Assembly (NCBI GenBank): GCA_040112665.1
Contig: CP157796.1
Location: forward strand, 1,738,813-1,802,812
DNA from: Oceanicaulis sp.
Lineage (GTDB): Bacteria; Pseudomonadota; Alphaproteobacteria; Caulobacterales; Maricaulaceae
Length of the DNA stretch: 64,000 nucleotides
Direction of reading: 5' to 3'
A program made the translations under genes and the position numbers. Every line of letters begins with the position of its first letter. The first letter of the stretch is position 1. Below the pieces are notes generated by a model. That model saw only the letters and a program-made list of their open reading frames with translations, was not told the DNA's origin and made no database searches. Of the stretch, positions 7,819 through 15,716 are shown in pieces.

Positions 7819-9423
7819 TTATCGCCCGAAGAAGCTGTCTTCGTTCCAGGCCGGCGCGTCGTCGGCGTTTGCGACTTCGCGGATGATCTCGAGATTGATC
7901 TCGGCGAATTTCGCGCCTTCCTCGAACAGGACCTGCTCCACCTCGTCGCCGGGCGCGTGATAGTCGCCGCCGAGGAAATTGAGGAAGCCCTGGCCTTGGT
8001 CGTCCGCCGGATCGGGGCTCGAGAAACCCGTCATCAGGAACAGGCTCGGCACGCCCTCGCGCACGAAATTGTAGTGATCGGACCGTACGAACAGCGCCTG
8101 TTCGGGCAGGGGATCGGGGGTGAGGGTGATCGCGCGCCGGTCGGCCGCGGTCTCGGCGAGCGGGCCGAGGGTGGAGTGCTCGGCGCCGAAGGCGATGAGG
8201 TCGTTGAACCGGTAGCGGATCACGGGCATGTCGAGATTGATGTTCGCCGCCATGCCGGCCATCGCCGGGGTCGGGTTCGCCGCGATATGCGCCGAGCCCA
8301 GAAGGCCGCGCTCCTCGGCGGCCAGCGCGACGAACACGACCGGACGCCGCAGCGCTTCGCCTTGTGCCAGCGCGCGGGCGGTCTCGATCATGATCGAGGT
8401 CCCCGACGCGTTGTCGAGCGCGCCGTTGCAGATCCGGTCCTCGGCGTCTTCCAGCCGGCAGATCCCGATATGGTCGAGATGGGCGGTCACCACGATCGGC
8501 TGATCGGCGAGGGCCGGATCCGAGCCGGGCAGGACGCCCACCACGTTGTCGTCCTCGAAGCTTTCACGCGTCGTGGCCTGGGCCAGCGACACCTCAGCGC
8601 CGAGGTCGAAGCTCTCGATGGCGTCGCCGGCGCGGGCGGCGGCCAGGATATCGGCGAAGCTCTGCGGCGCGGCGGCGAAGAGGCGCGCGGCGGCGTCTTC
8701 GGAAATCGCCGCCTCGACCTGAAGCCGGGCGTCGCCCGAGGCCGCCGCCGTGGTCATCGAGGGCGACGCCGCGCGGGCGGCCATGCGCTCATAGGTCCAG
8801 CGCGTCAGGCCCTCGGCCGGGATCACGATCAGGCCTGCCGCGCCTGCTTCAGCGGCGAAAGCGGCCTTGGTGCGTGTGGAGTTCAGATGCGCGGCGACAT
8901 CGGACGGCGGGCCGTCCGGCGCGCCCGCCAGCACGACAACGACCTTTCCCGCCACATCGAGGCCGTCATAGGCGTCGAAACCGTATTCCGGCGCCACCAG
9001 GCCGTAGCCCGCGAACACCGCCGGCGCCGTCACGTCGCTCTCGTCATGATGGGCCGAGGCGGAGACGATGAAGTCCTCGCCCGGCGTCATCGCCTCGCCG
9101 TCTATGGCGAAGCGCGCCATCTCGGGCACCGGAGTCATGGTCTGAAGCGGAACCGCGGCTCGGTAGCCGTCCGTCCCGCCCGGCTGAAGCCCGATCACCC
9201 GGTACTGCGCCTCCACATAATTCGCCGCGAGGTCATAGCCCCGCTCGCCGGCCGAGCGGCCTTCCATCAGATCGTCGGCGAGGAAACGGATATGCGCCTC
9301 GATCGCCGAGGCGCTCACCTCGGCCTGAACGCCGTCAGGCGCGGCGATCTGGGTCTCCGATGCGCCGGTCGCGCAGGCGGACAGAACAAGGGCGCTCGCG
9401 CCCGCGATAAGAAAACGATGCAT
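7819..9423 (-). CDS. M28 family zinc aminopeptidase lipoprotein
   Basis: 534-residue exported peptidase. The signal sequence ends in the lipobox LSAC with the lipid-modified Cys17, so it is probably membrane-anchored on the periplasmic side. A PA-type insert spans roughly 110-240. The M28 catalytic domain follows: TAHLDHIG carries the first zinc histidine, NGALDNASG the bridging aspartate, and ALAAEERGLLGS the catalytic and zinc glutamates; YNFVREGVPSLFL leads to the last ligands. This layout is that of PDZ-less bacterial Q-type aminopeptidases. It is a monocistronic gene on the minus strand with its own terminator. It probably trims peptides outside the cytoplasm; substrate preference cannot be read from the sequence. 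Confidence 0.9.
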   Translation of the reverse strand: MHRFLIAGASALVLSACATGASETQIAAPDGVQAEVSASAIEAHIRFLADDLMEGRSAGERGYDLAANYVEAQYRVIGLQPGGTDGYRAAVPLQTMTPVPEMARFAIDGEAMTPGEDFIVSASAHHDESDVTAPAVFAGYGLVAPEYGFDAYDGLDVAGKVVVVLAGAPDGPPSDVAAHLNSTRTKAAFAAEAGAAGLIVIPAEGLTRWTYERMAARAASPSMTTAAASGDARLQVEAAISEDAAARLFAAAPQSFADILAAARAGDAIESFDLGAEVSLAQATTRESFEDDNVVGVLPGSDPALADQPIVVTAHLDHIGICRLEDAEDRICNGALDNASGTSIMIETARALAQGEALRRPVVFVALAAEERGLLGSAHIAANPTPAMAGMAANINLDMPVIRYRFNDLIAFGAEHSTLGPLAETAADRRAITLTPDPLPEQALFVRSDHYNFVREGVPSLFLMTGFSSPDPADDQGQGFLNFLGGDYHAPGDEVEQVLFEEGAKFAEINLEIIREVANADDAPAWNEDSFFGR

Positions 9424-9483
9424 GAAGCAAATCCCCGAAGCCGGATTAAAACCGCGCGGACTATAGGGGCGAGCGCTCCGGTC

Positions 9484-9978
9484 TCAACGTTTCGATTCCG
9501 TCATGAAGCGCGCGGCCGCCTCGGCCAGCGCGGGATCGGGCCTGGCGTAATGCTCGGCGAAGGCGCCGGCCATGCGCGCAGGCCTTCCGGTCGAGAGCTG
9601 GAAACAGACGAGCTTGGTGACCGCGCGGAACACCGTCTCGCCGTCGCGCGCCCGGCGGAACTGATACCAGCGTTCGGCCCTCAGCCGGCCGTCGGAGGCT
9701 GGGATCCAGACCGCGCAGACGATGTCTTCGCCCTCGCGGACATGGCCCAGATAATCGGCTTCGGTCCGGACGATCGCCATGCCGCGGTCGAGCGTGGCGC
9801 AGGTCTCCGTGCCGAACCCGGCGTGCTCCCAGTGCGCCCAGGCCGCTTCGTCGGCCCAGCGCAGATAGACCGCGTTGTTCACATGGCCGAAGACGTCGAT
9901 ATCGTCGCCTTTTGCAGTCGCGGTCCGCAGGAAGGGGGCGGGCAGGTCCCAGCCGAGGCTTTCGGGGTCGAGGTTCAT
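9484..9978 (-). CDS. Acyl-CoA thioesterase, 4HBT hot-dog family
   Basis: 164-residue single hot-dog-fold protein of the FadM/YbgC-like thioesterase family, hydrolysing acyl-CoA. The signature is DVFGHVNNAVYLRWADEAAW (about 28-47), with the catalytic Asp/His/Asn pattern D..GH.NN..Y. VREGEDIVCAVW and ERWYQFRRA follow. The inner ATG at 9978 is chosen over an in-frame start at 10050: the extra N-terminal 24 residues are basic, low-complexity and would run into the promoter region shared with the divergent CinA-like gene. Substrate chain length is unknown. Confidence 0.82.
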   Translation of the reverse strand: MNLDPESLGWDLPAPFLRTATAKGDDIDVFGHVNNAVYLRWADEAAWAHWEHAGFGTETCATLDRGMAIVRTEADYLGHVREGEDIVCAVWIPASDGRLRAERWYQFRRARDGETVFRAVTKLVCFQLSTGRPARMAGAFAEHYARPDPALAEAAARFMTESKR

Positions 9979-10091
9979 CGCGGGTGAGGGCTCCGCTGCG
10001 GCGCGCGCGAACGTGCGGGCGCGCTTGGACTTTTCGCGCTCGCGCACCATAGTCCCGGCGCGAGGCGGCGCAAGAACGGAAGAAGGCGGGC

Positions 10092-10835
10092 ATGAGCGAG
10101 ACCTCCCCCACGGCCGGCGTGGTGGTGATCGGCGACGAGATCCTCTCGGGCCGCACCCGGGACATCAACGTCCAGCAGATCGCCGAATTCCTGGCTCCGC
10201 TCGGGATCGGGCTCACCGAAGTGCGCATCGTCTCCGACGCACAGGACGCGATCGTGGAGGCGGTGCAGGCGTTGTCGGAGCGTTGCACCTACGTCTTCAC
10301 CACCGGCGGGATCGGCCCGACGCATGACGACATCACCGCCGACGCGGTCGCGAAAGCCTTCGGGCGATCGATCGGCGTGCGCGAGGACGCGCGCCGGATC
10401 CTCGAGGCCTGGTATGAGAAGAGTGCGACCGAGCTGACCGAGGCGCGGCTGCGCATGGCGCGGATTCCCGACGGCGCGGTGCTGATCGAGAACCCTGTGA
10501 CCGGCGCGCCGGGCTTTCAGCTCGAGAACGTCTTCGTGCTCGCCGGCGTGCCGAAGATCGCGCGCGGCATGCTCGAAGACGTCGCGCCGCGGCTGACGCG
10601 GGGCAAGGTCACACGCTCGGTCACCGTCCGTCTCGAAGGCGCGCGCGAGGGCGACATCGCCGAACGGCTCGCCGCGATCCAGGATGCTCATGACGGGGTC
10701 TCTCTGGGCTCCTATCCCTGGTTCGAGGATGACGGGGAGGGCGGGTTCCGCCGCGGCGTGGCGCTGGTGGCGCGCTCGACCGACGAAGACGCGCTCGCCC
10801 TCGTGGAGACCGAACTTCGGCGCCTTGAAATCTGA
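10092..10835 (+). CDS. CinA-like molybdopterin-binding domain protein
   Basis: 247-residue protein consisting only of the N-terminal MoaB/Mog-like domain of the CinA family. Signatures are VVVIGDEILSGRTRDIN (about 10-26) and TTGGIGPTHDDITADAVAKAFG (about 76-97). The C-terminal nicotinamide-nucleotide amidase domain found in full CinA (about 400 residues) is absent, as in many stand-alone alphaproteobacterial copies. Family members hydrolyse ADP-ribose-type pyrophosphates or bind molybdopterin; which applies here is open. GAAGGCGGG precedes the ATG. It is divergent from the thioesterase gene and 67 nt upstream of the vWA lipoprotein gene. Confidence 0.85.
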   Translation: MSETSPTAGVVVIGDEILSGRTRDINVQQIAEFLAPLGIGLTEVRIVSDAQDAIVEAVQALSERCTYVFTTGGIGPTHDDITADAVAKAFGRSIGVREDARRILEAWYEKSATELTEARLRMARIPDGAVLIENPVTGAPGFQLENVFVLAGVPKIARGMLEDVAPRLTRGKVTRSVTVRLEGAREGDIAERLAAIQDAHDGVSLGSYPWFEDDGEGGFRRGVALVARSTDEDALALVETELRRLEI

Positions 10836-10902
10836 ATATGTCCCCAATTCCGCCCTGATCGAACCCGAGCGTGGCGGCGAGGTCAGGACAAGGGGACGCT
10901 CC

Positions 10903-12582
10903 ATGACGCCTAGGAATTCCAGACAACTCGCCCTGGCTTGCGCAGCAAGCCTCATCGCGCTCGCGGCATGCGAGAACGGGTCTTACATCTCGCCCATGCC
11001 GCCTCCGCCGCCGCCCATGGCGCCGCCGCCACCTCCGCCACCGCCACCGCCGCCCGGCTATGCGATGGAGATGGTCGCGGTCTCCGGCGCGCGCCTCGCA
11101 CGGCCTGACGACGCCTCCGTCCCGCCTGGCTACGCCGAGGATCGCGAGCGCTTCGAGGATGTCGAGCCCAACCCGGTCAAGGCTGTGACAGAAGAGCCGG
11201 TCTCGACCTTCTCCATCGACGTGGACACGGCGAGCTATTCGCTCGCACGCAGCTCGCTGAATTCCGGCGTCCTGCCGCCGCGCGACGCGATCCGTCCCGA
11301 GGAGGTCGTCAACTATTTCGAGTACGCCTACCCGCTGCCTGAAACCGCGGACGATCCGTTCCGCGCGTCGGTGACGGTGACCGACACGCCGTGGAACCCG
11401 CACACCCAGCTCATCCATATCGGGGTGCAGGGCTATGACGTGATCCCCGAGGAGCGGCCGCGGGCGAACCTGGTCTTCCTCATCGACGTCTCAGGTTCGA
11501 TGTCGAGCCCGGACAAGCTGCCGCTGGCGCTTCAGGGTCTACGCATGATGCTGGGCGAGCTCGACGCGGACGACACGGTCGCGATCGCGGTTTACGCCGG
11601 GGCGGCGGGCACGGTGCTCGAACCCACGCCGGTCTCTGATCGCGGGCGCATCGAAGCCGCGCTCGATCAGCTGAGCGCGGGCGGATCGACCGCCGGGGGC
11701 GAGGGCCTGCGCCTCGCCTACGCGCTCGCCGAGCGCAATTTCGACGCCGAGGCGGTCAATCGCGTGATCATGGTCACCGACGGCGATTTCAATGTCGGCG
11801 TGACCAGCGACGAGCGGCTCGAAGACTTCGTCGCCAGAAAGCGCGACAGCGGCGTCTATCTGTCGGTGATGGGCTTCGGGCGCGGAAACTATAACGACGC
11901 GATGATGCAGAAGATCGCCCAGGCCGGTAACGGCACGGCGGGCTATGTCGACAGCCTGCTCGAAGCGCGCCGGTTGCTGGTCGAGGAGGCGAGCTCGACG
12001 CTCTTCCCGATCGCGAACGACGTGAAGATCCAGGTCGAGTTCAATCCCGCCATGGTCGCGGAGTATCGCCTGATCGGCTACGAAACGCGCGCGCTGGACC
12101 GGGCGGACTTCAACAATGACGAAGTCGACGCCGGCGAGATCGGCTCGGGCCACTCGGTCACCGCGATCTACGAGATCGCCGGACCCGACAGCGAGGGCCG
12201 CCTGCTCGACGGCCTGCGCTACCAGCCGGCGGCGAGCGCACAGGGCGGAGAGGGCGAGTACGCCTTCCTGCGCATGCGCTACAAGCGCCCCGGCGAGGAC
12301 GAGAGCCGTCTGATCGAGACGCCGATCACCCAGTACGACTTCCGCGCCTTCGACCGGGCGAGCGCGGACGTGCGCTTCTCGATCGCCGCAGCCGCCTACG
12401 CCCAGCTTCTGCGCGGCGACGACTATCTGGGCGATTTCACCTTCGCCGACGCCGCGGAGATCGCGCAGGGCGCACGCGGCGAGGACCGGTTCGGCTATCG
12501 CGCCGAGTTCGTCCAGCTTCTGGGTCTGGCCGAAGCCGCCGCCGCTCAGGAGGCGCTGCCGCGGCCGGGTCAGTGGGAGTGA
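10903..12582 (+). CDS. YfbK-like von Willebrand factor A lipoprotein
   Basis: 559-residue exported lipoprotein. The signal sequence ends ALAAC with Cys23. A proline tract (about 31-51, runs of up to eleven Pro) links to an N-terminal vWF-A-associated domain (STFSIDVDTASYSLAR). The vWA domain follows, with an intact MIDAS: DVSGSMS, then Thr in GGSTAGGEG and Asp in MVTDGDFN. The C-terminal third matches DUF3520 (YEIAGPDSEGRL... to the end). The ATG at 10903 is preferred because the signal peptide begins there; an upstream in-frame extension overlaps the CinA-like gene. Its role is unknown beyond probable metal-dependent protein binding at the envelope. A 22-bp hairpin follows its stop codon. 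Confidence 0.87.
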   Translation: MTPRNSRQLALACAASLIALAACENGSYISPMPPPPPPMAPPPPPPPPPPPGYAMEMVAVSGARLARPDDASVPPGYAEDRERFEDVEPNPVKAVTEEPVSTFSIDVDTASYSLARSSLNSGVLPPRDAIRPEEVVNYFEYAYPLPETADDPFRASVTVTDTPWNPHTQLIHIGVQGYDVIPEERPRANLVFLIDVSGSMSSPDKLPLALQGLRMMLGELDADDTVAIAVYAGAAGTVLEPTPVSDRGRIEAALDQLSAGGSTAGGEGLRLAYALAERNFDAEAVNRVIMVTDGDFNVGVTSDERLEDFVARKRDSGVYLSVMGFGRGNYNDAMMQKIAQAGNGTAGYVDSLLEARRLLVEEASSTLFPIANDVKIQVEFNPAMVAEYRLIGYETRALDRADFNNDEVDAGEIGSGHSVTAIYEIAGPDSEGRLLDGLRYQPAASAQGGEGEYAFLRMRYKRPGEDESRLIETPITQYDFRAFDRASADVRFSIAAAAYAQLLRGDDYLGDFTFADAAEIAQGARGEDRFGYRAEFVQLLGLAEAAAAQEALPRPGQWE

Positions 12583-12586
12583 GGAA

Positions 12587-12635
12587 GGCAAGGCGGGAGC
12601 GGAGGGCGCAGTTCGCCCTCCGCTCCCGCCTTGCC
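12587..12635. repeat. Perfect 22-bp hairpin downstream of the vWA gene
   Basis: The left arm (12587-12608) and right arm (12614-12635) are exact reverse complements around a 5-nt loop CAGTT. No T-run follows on either strand. It may act as an mRNA 3'-end stabiliser or a factor-assisted terminator, 4 nt after the vWA stop codon and 100 nt before the ClpP-like gene. Confidence 0.85.
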
Positions 12636-12734
12636 GCAGGCTGAGACCGGCCCTAGGGTCCGGGCGAGAGCAGTTTTCCGCGCGCCGGCCTTCGTCCGTC
12701 GCGCCTCCCCGAAAGACCCGGCCGAGGTGAGTTC

Positions 12735-13358
12735 ATGACCGCGCATTTCGACGACCGCATCATCCGCAACGACGACGAGGAAGAAGACGTCGACAAGGAA
12801 GCGACCAAGCCGGTCGACTTCGTCGGCAAGGCGCTGTTCGACAACCGCACCATCTTGGTCACCGGCGGAATCAACGACAAGGTCGCCGCGCGCGTCTGCG
12901 CCCAGCTGTTCGCGATGTCCGCCAAATCCGACGAGCCGATCCTGATGGTGGTCTCGAGCCCCGGCGGCCACGTGGAATCCGGCGACATGATCCACGACAC
13001 GATGAAGTTCATCAAACCGCGGGTCATCACCCTGGGCTCGGGCTGGGTGGCGAGCGCGGGCGCGCTCATCTTCGTGGGCGCGGAGAAGGAAGACCGCTAC
13101 GCGCTGCCCAACACCCGCTTCCTTTTGCACCAGCCCTCGGGCGGCGCAGGCGGCATGGCCAGCGACATCGAGATCCAGGTCCGCGAGATGCGCGAAATGC
13201 GCGACCGCCTGAACAAAATCTTCGCCGAAGCCACCGGCCAGCCGATGGAGCGGATCGAGAAAGACACCGACCGCGACTTCTGGCTCAGCGCGAAAGAGGC
13301 GGTCGAATACGGGCTGTGCGGCAAGATCATCAACCGCCAGGACGAGATCAAACGCTAG
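12735..13358 (+). CDS. ClpP-family serine protease (paralogue)
   Basis: 207-residue cytosolic serine peptidase of the Clp proteolytic-subunit family. The triad is visible: Ser107 (GWVASAGAL), His132 (LLHQPSGG) and Asp181 (DTDRDFWLS). The usual G-x-x-A-S-M-G around the serine is GWVASAGA, and the classical MIHQP is LLHQP, so this is a divergent copy rather than the main ClpP. The N terminus carries an acidic stretch (DDEEEDVDKE) in place of the normal axial-loop sequence, which could change docking of the AAA+ partner. No clpX or clpA is adjacent. GAGGTGAG precedes the ATG. The gene is ended by a 13-bp hairpin. Confidence 0.88.
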   Translation: MTAHFDDRIIRNDDEEEDVDKEATKPVDFVGKALFDNRTILVTGGINDKVAARVCAQLFAMSAKSDEPILMVVSSPGGHVESGDMIHDTMKFIKPRVITLGSGWVASAGALIFVGAEKEDRYALPNTRFLLHQPSGGAGGMASDIEIQVREMREMRDRLNKIFAEATGQPMERIEKDTDRDFWLSAKEAVEYGLCGKIINRQDEIKR

Positions 13359-13387
13359 GCGTTCGCCGCGATATGCACGGCGTGCTG

Positions 13388-13420
13388 ACGGGCCGGCCTT
13401 CCACAAGGCCGGCCCGTTTC
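13388..13420 (+). terminator. Rho-independent terminator after the ClpP-like gene
   Basis: Perfect 13-bp stem ACGGGCCGGCCTT (13388-13400) / AAGGCCGGCCCGT (13405-13417), loop CCAC, then TTCGT. The same GTTTCGTAT tail follows the hairpin at 548-572. Confidence 0.8.
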
Positions 13421-13449
13421 GTATGAGTGCGAGGGCGAGCCTTCGCGAC

Positions 13450-13538
13450 GCGGGCGTGGCGGAATTGGTAGACGCACCGGACTTAAAATCCGTTGGGCGG
13501 AAACGCCCGTGCCGGTTCGAGCCCGGCCGCCCGCACCA
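13450..13538 (+). tRNA. tRNA-Leu (UAA)
   Basis: 89-nt class II tRNA with encoded CCA (13536-13538). The acceptor stem is GCGGGCG / CGCCCGC, the anticodon loop CTTAAAA gives TAA, the long variable arm is TGGGCGGAAACGCCCG, and the T-arm is GGTTCGAGCC. All elements are intact. Confidence 0.97.
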
Positions 13539-13660
13539 GCCTTCACGCCTCCGGCGCTTCGGCTCGGCGAGCGTTCCCAAGGCGCGAAGGCTGCCTCGCC
13601 GAAGCCCTAGCGAAGGCGGGCGGTCGCCAAACACGCCGCTTCGCCGCAGGCGACCCACTT
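13539..13660. repeat. GC-rich imperfect inverted repeat after tRNA-Leu
   Basis: The segment carries GGCTCGGCGAG on the left and CTCGCCGAAGCC followed by CTAGCGAAG on the right, forming an imperfect palindrome. It resembles dispersed palindromic elements often seen in this group, but only one copy is present in the window. No gene is read in it; it separates the tRNA from the methyltransferase. Confidence 0.35.
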
Positions 13661-13675
13661 AAGGACAACTGCTTG
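13661..13675 (+). promoter_or_regulatory. Ribosome-binding site fixing a TTG start
   Basis: AAGGA at 13661-13665 lies 7 nt before TTG at 13673-13675. The downstream protein contains no internal methionine codon at all, so this TTG is the only well-placed start. Confidence 0.6.
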
Positions 13676-14323
13676 CCCTTCGATCCGCCTCGCTTCCTCG
13701 CCGAGAACACGCGCATCGCCGCCGCGCCGCTCGTGCCGGAGATCGCGCTTCATCTCGCCGACGAGAGCCTTCCGGTCTGGGAGAAGACCGAGGAGGCGCT
13801 GGGCGAGGCGGGCCTGCCGCCGCCGTTCTGGGCGTTCGCCTGGGCGGGCGGTCAGGCGCTGGCGCGCTACGTGCTCGACGCGCCCGAGACGGTGGCGGGG
13901 AAGCGCGTGCTCGACTTCGCCTGCGGCTGTGCGATCTCCGGGATCGCTGCGGCGAAGGTCGGCGCTGCGCGCGTGGAGGCGAGCGAGATCGACCGGTTCG
14001 CCGTCGCCGCCGCTGAAGCCAACGCGGCGCTGAACGGTGCCGCGATCGAAGCCGAGCTCGCCGATCTGGTCGGCGAGGACCGGGGCTGGGACGTCGTGCT
14101 GGCTGGCGACGTCTTTTACGAGGGCCCGGCCGGTGAACGCATCGCCGCCTGGCTCGACGGGCTTTCAAGGCGCGGGGCGGAAGTCCTGATCGGCGATCCG
14201 GGGCGGTATTTCCTGCCCAGGGCCCGGCTCGAGATCGTGGCGCGCTACGAGGCCGAGGTCAGCCGCGATCTCGAAGACAAGGACGTCGCGCTCGCTCGGG
14301 TCTGGCGATTCCTGAAGCCGTGA
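13673..14323 (+). CDS. Class I SAM-dependent methyltransferase (ETFB/nicotinamide methylase-like)
   Basis: 216-residue cytosolic methyltransferase resembling the family of EtfB-lysine methyltransferases and PrmA-like enzymes. Motif I is VLDFACGCAISGIAAAKVGA (about 79-98), followed by VEASEID (acidic loop for SAM ribose), DVVLAGDVFYEGP (post-I/motif II region) and VLIGDPGRYFLPR. The N terminus has PFWAFAWAGGQALARYVLD, typical of this family. Translation must begin at TTG 13673 because no ATG occurs anywhere in the frame after it. An upstream ATG at 13493 would lie inside tRNA-Leu and is rejected. The gene is 33 nt upstream of the SURF1 gene and probably co-transcribed with it. Protein lysine methylation is the likely activity, not proven. 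Confidence 0.8.
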   Translation: MPFDPPRFLAENTRIAAAPLVPEIALHLADESLPVWEKTEEALGEAGLPPPFWAFAWAGGQALARYVLDAPETVAGKRVLDFACGCAISGIAAAKVGAARVEASEIDRFAVAAAEANAALNGAAIEAELADLVGEDRGWDVVLAGDVFYEGPAGERIAAWLDGLSRRGAEVLIGDPGRYFLPRARLEIVARYEAEVSRDLEDKDVALARVWRFLKP

Positions 14324-14356
14324 CAGGGGGGCGCCGTGCGCCCTATATCGACCCCC

Positions 14357-15058
14357 ATGACCTTTCGCCCTTATCCGCTTTTGACGCTGCTCACCGTCGC
14401 CGGGCTCGCCGGGCTCGTCTGGCTGGGAAGCTGGCAGCTCGACCGGCGCGCCTGGAAGGCGGAGCTCCTGGCTGAATACCAGGCCACAGAAGACGCCCCG
14501 CTCGCTGGACTGGACGCGCTGTGCACTGGCGAGGCCGCGCCCGGCCGCCGCGTCGATCTCACTGGCGCGGCGATCGGCGCGCCCTATGTGAAGGTCTACG
14601 GCCGAAATGCGGACGGGGCGCCGGGCTGGCGCTGGTTTGCGGCGGTCAGCCTGCCGGACTGCGCGCAAGGCGAGGCGATCCTGGCCGAGGTGCGCTTCGA
14701 ACCGCTTGAGACCGCAGGCACGGCCGGGCTCGCCCGCGCCGAGGCCGAAACAGTCGAACGCTGGCGGTTCGAGCGCCCCGTCAGGCCCGGACCCTTCACG
14801 CCGGCGCGCGGCGAGGACGGGTTCTACGCCTTTGATCCTGAAGGCATGGCCGAGGCGTTGGGCGTGCAAGGCGAAGGGCTTTCAGGCGCGTTCTGGCTGG
14901 CGCGCGAAGGCGGCGGCCCGCCCGCGCACATCGCCCAGACCCCGCCGGAGCGCCACGCCGCCTATGCGCTGACCTGGTTTCTGATGGCGATAGCCCTGAT
15001 CGGGGTGTGGCTGGCCTTTCACATCAAGACTGGGCGCATAGGGTTGAGACGGGAGTAA
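14357..15058 (+). CDS. SURF1 family cytochrome oxidase assembly protein
   Basis: 233-residue inner-membrane protein that helps insert heme a into cytochrome c oxidase. The topology is classical: an N-terminal helix (about 10-28), GSWQLDRRAWK just after it, a periplasmic domain (about 35-200), and a C-terminal helix (about 203-224) introduced by HAAYALTWFLMAIALIGVW. The domain shows YVKVYGRN and FAAVSL; loop lengths fit the family. The ATG at 14357 is chosen because the hydrophobic start follows directly. No cox genes are near, so the oxidase operon lies elsewhere. Confidence 0.87.
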   Translation: MTFRPYPLLTLLTVAGLAGLVWLGSWQLDRRAWKAELLAEYQATEDAPLAGLDALCTGEAAPGRRVDLTGAAIGAPYVKVYGRNADGAPGWRWFAAVSLPDCAQGEAILAEVRFEPLETAGTAGLARAEAETVERWRFERPVRPGPFTPARGEDGFYAFDPEGMAEALGVQGEGLSGAFWLAREGGGPPAHIAQTPPERHAAYALTWFLMAIALIGVWLAFHIKTGRIGLRRE

Positions 15059-15136
15059 CCGTGCCTGACCTCTTCGCTTGAACCGCGGCCCGGCGCGCCG
15101 TCTTATATGTGCTCCACTACCGGTCCGGGGACGGCG

Positions 15137-15715
15137 ATGGCGCTCTGGCGCGAAGACACGCACGAGCAGGTGCTCTGGGGCGAGGGGATAAGGCTTCGCC
15201 ATCCCGCGCTCGACGACTATGACGCCTGGGCCAAGCTCAGATACGCGAGCCGCGCGCATACAGAGCCGTTCGAGCCGGCCTGGTCGGAGGACGAGCTGAC
15301 CCGCTCGGCCTACAAGCGCCGGCTCAAGCGCTACCAGACCGATGTCGATAACGGCACGGGCTATCCCTTCTTCATCTTCCGGGCGAGCGACGATGTTCTG
15401 ATCGGCGCGTGCAACCTGAACAATGTCCGGCGCGGCGTGCTGCAGGCGGCCGATATCGGCTACTGGATCGGCGCGCCCTATGTGCGCAAGGGTCATGGCC
15501 GCGCCGCGCTCAGGCGGGTGCTGTCCTTCGCCTTCGGGCCCTTGCGGCTTCATCGGATCGAGGCGGCCACGCGGCTCGACAACGAGCCCTCGCGCCAGCT
15601 GCTACTATCAGTCGGGTTCACGCCTGAAGGCGTGGCGCGGCAATACCTCAAGATCCACGGCCAGTGGCGCGATCATCTGAAGTTCGCGATCCTGCGCGGC
15701 GACCCGATCCGCTGA
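15137..15715 (+). CDS. GNAT acetyltransferase, RimJ-like
   Basis: 192-residue N-acetyltransferase of the RimJ/RimL type, which acetylates N-terminal amines of ribosomal proteins. Visible features are GIRLRHPALDDYDAWAKLR at the start, IGACNLNNVRRGVLQAADIGYWI, the acetyl-CoA loop RKGHGRAALRRVLSFAF (Q/R-x-x-G-x-G/A), LHRIEAATRLDNEPSRQLLLSVGF, and a C-terminal GQWRDHLKFAIL, all characteristic. ATG 15137 follows GGGGACGG and is preferred to an ATG 30 nt upstream. The stop overlaps the region of the EAL gene start (1 nt apart), so the two are translationally linked. Confidence 0.85.
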   Translation: MALWREDTHEQVLWGEGIRLRHPALDDYDAWAKLRYASRAHTEPFEPAWSEDELTRSAYKRRLKRYQTDVDNGTGYPFFIFRASDDVLIGACNLNNVRRGVLQAADIGYWIGAPYVRKGHGRAALRRVLSFAFGPLRLHRIEAATRLDNEPSRQLLLSVGFTPEGVARQYLKIHGQWRDHLKFAILRGDPIR

Positions 15716-15716
15716 C

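Noticed and set aside
7957..9987. 676-residue plus-strand frame opposite the M28 peptidase and thioesterase
   Set aside because: His/Arg/Gly-biased shadow; both minus-strand genes have clear catalytic motifs.
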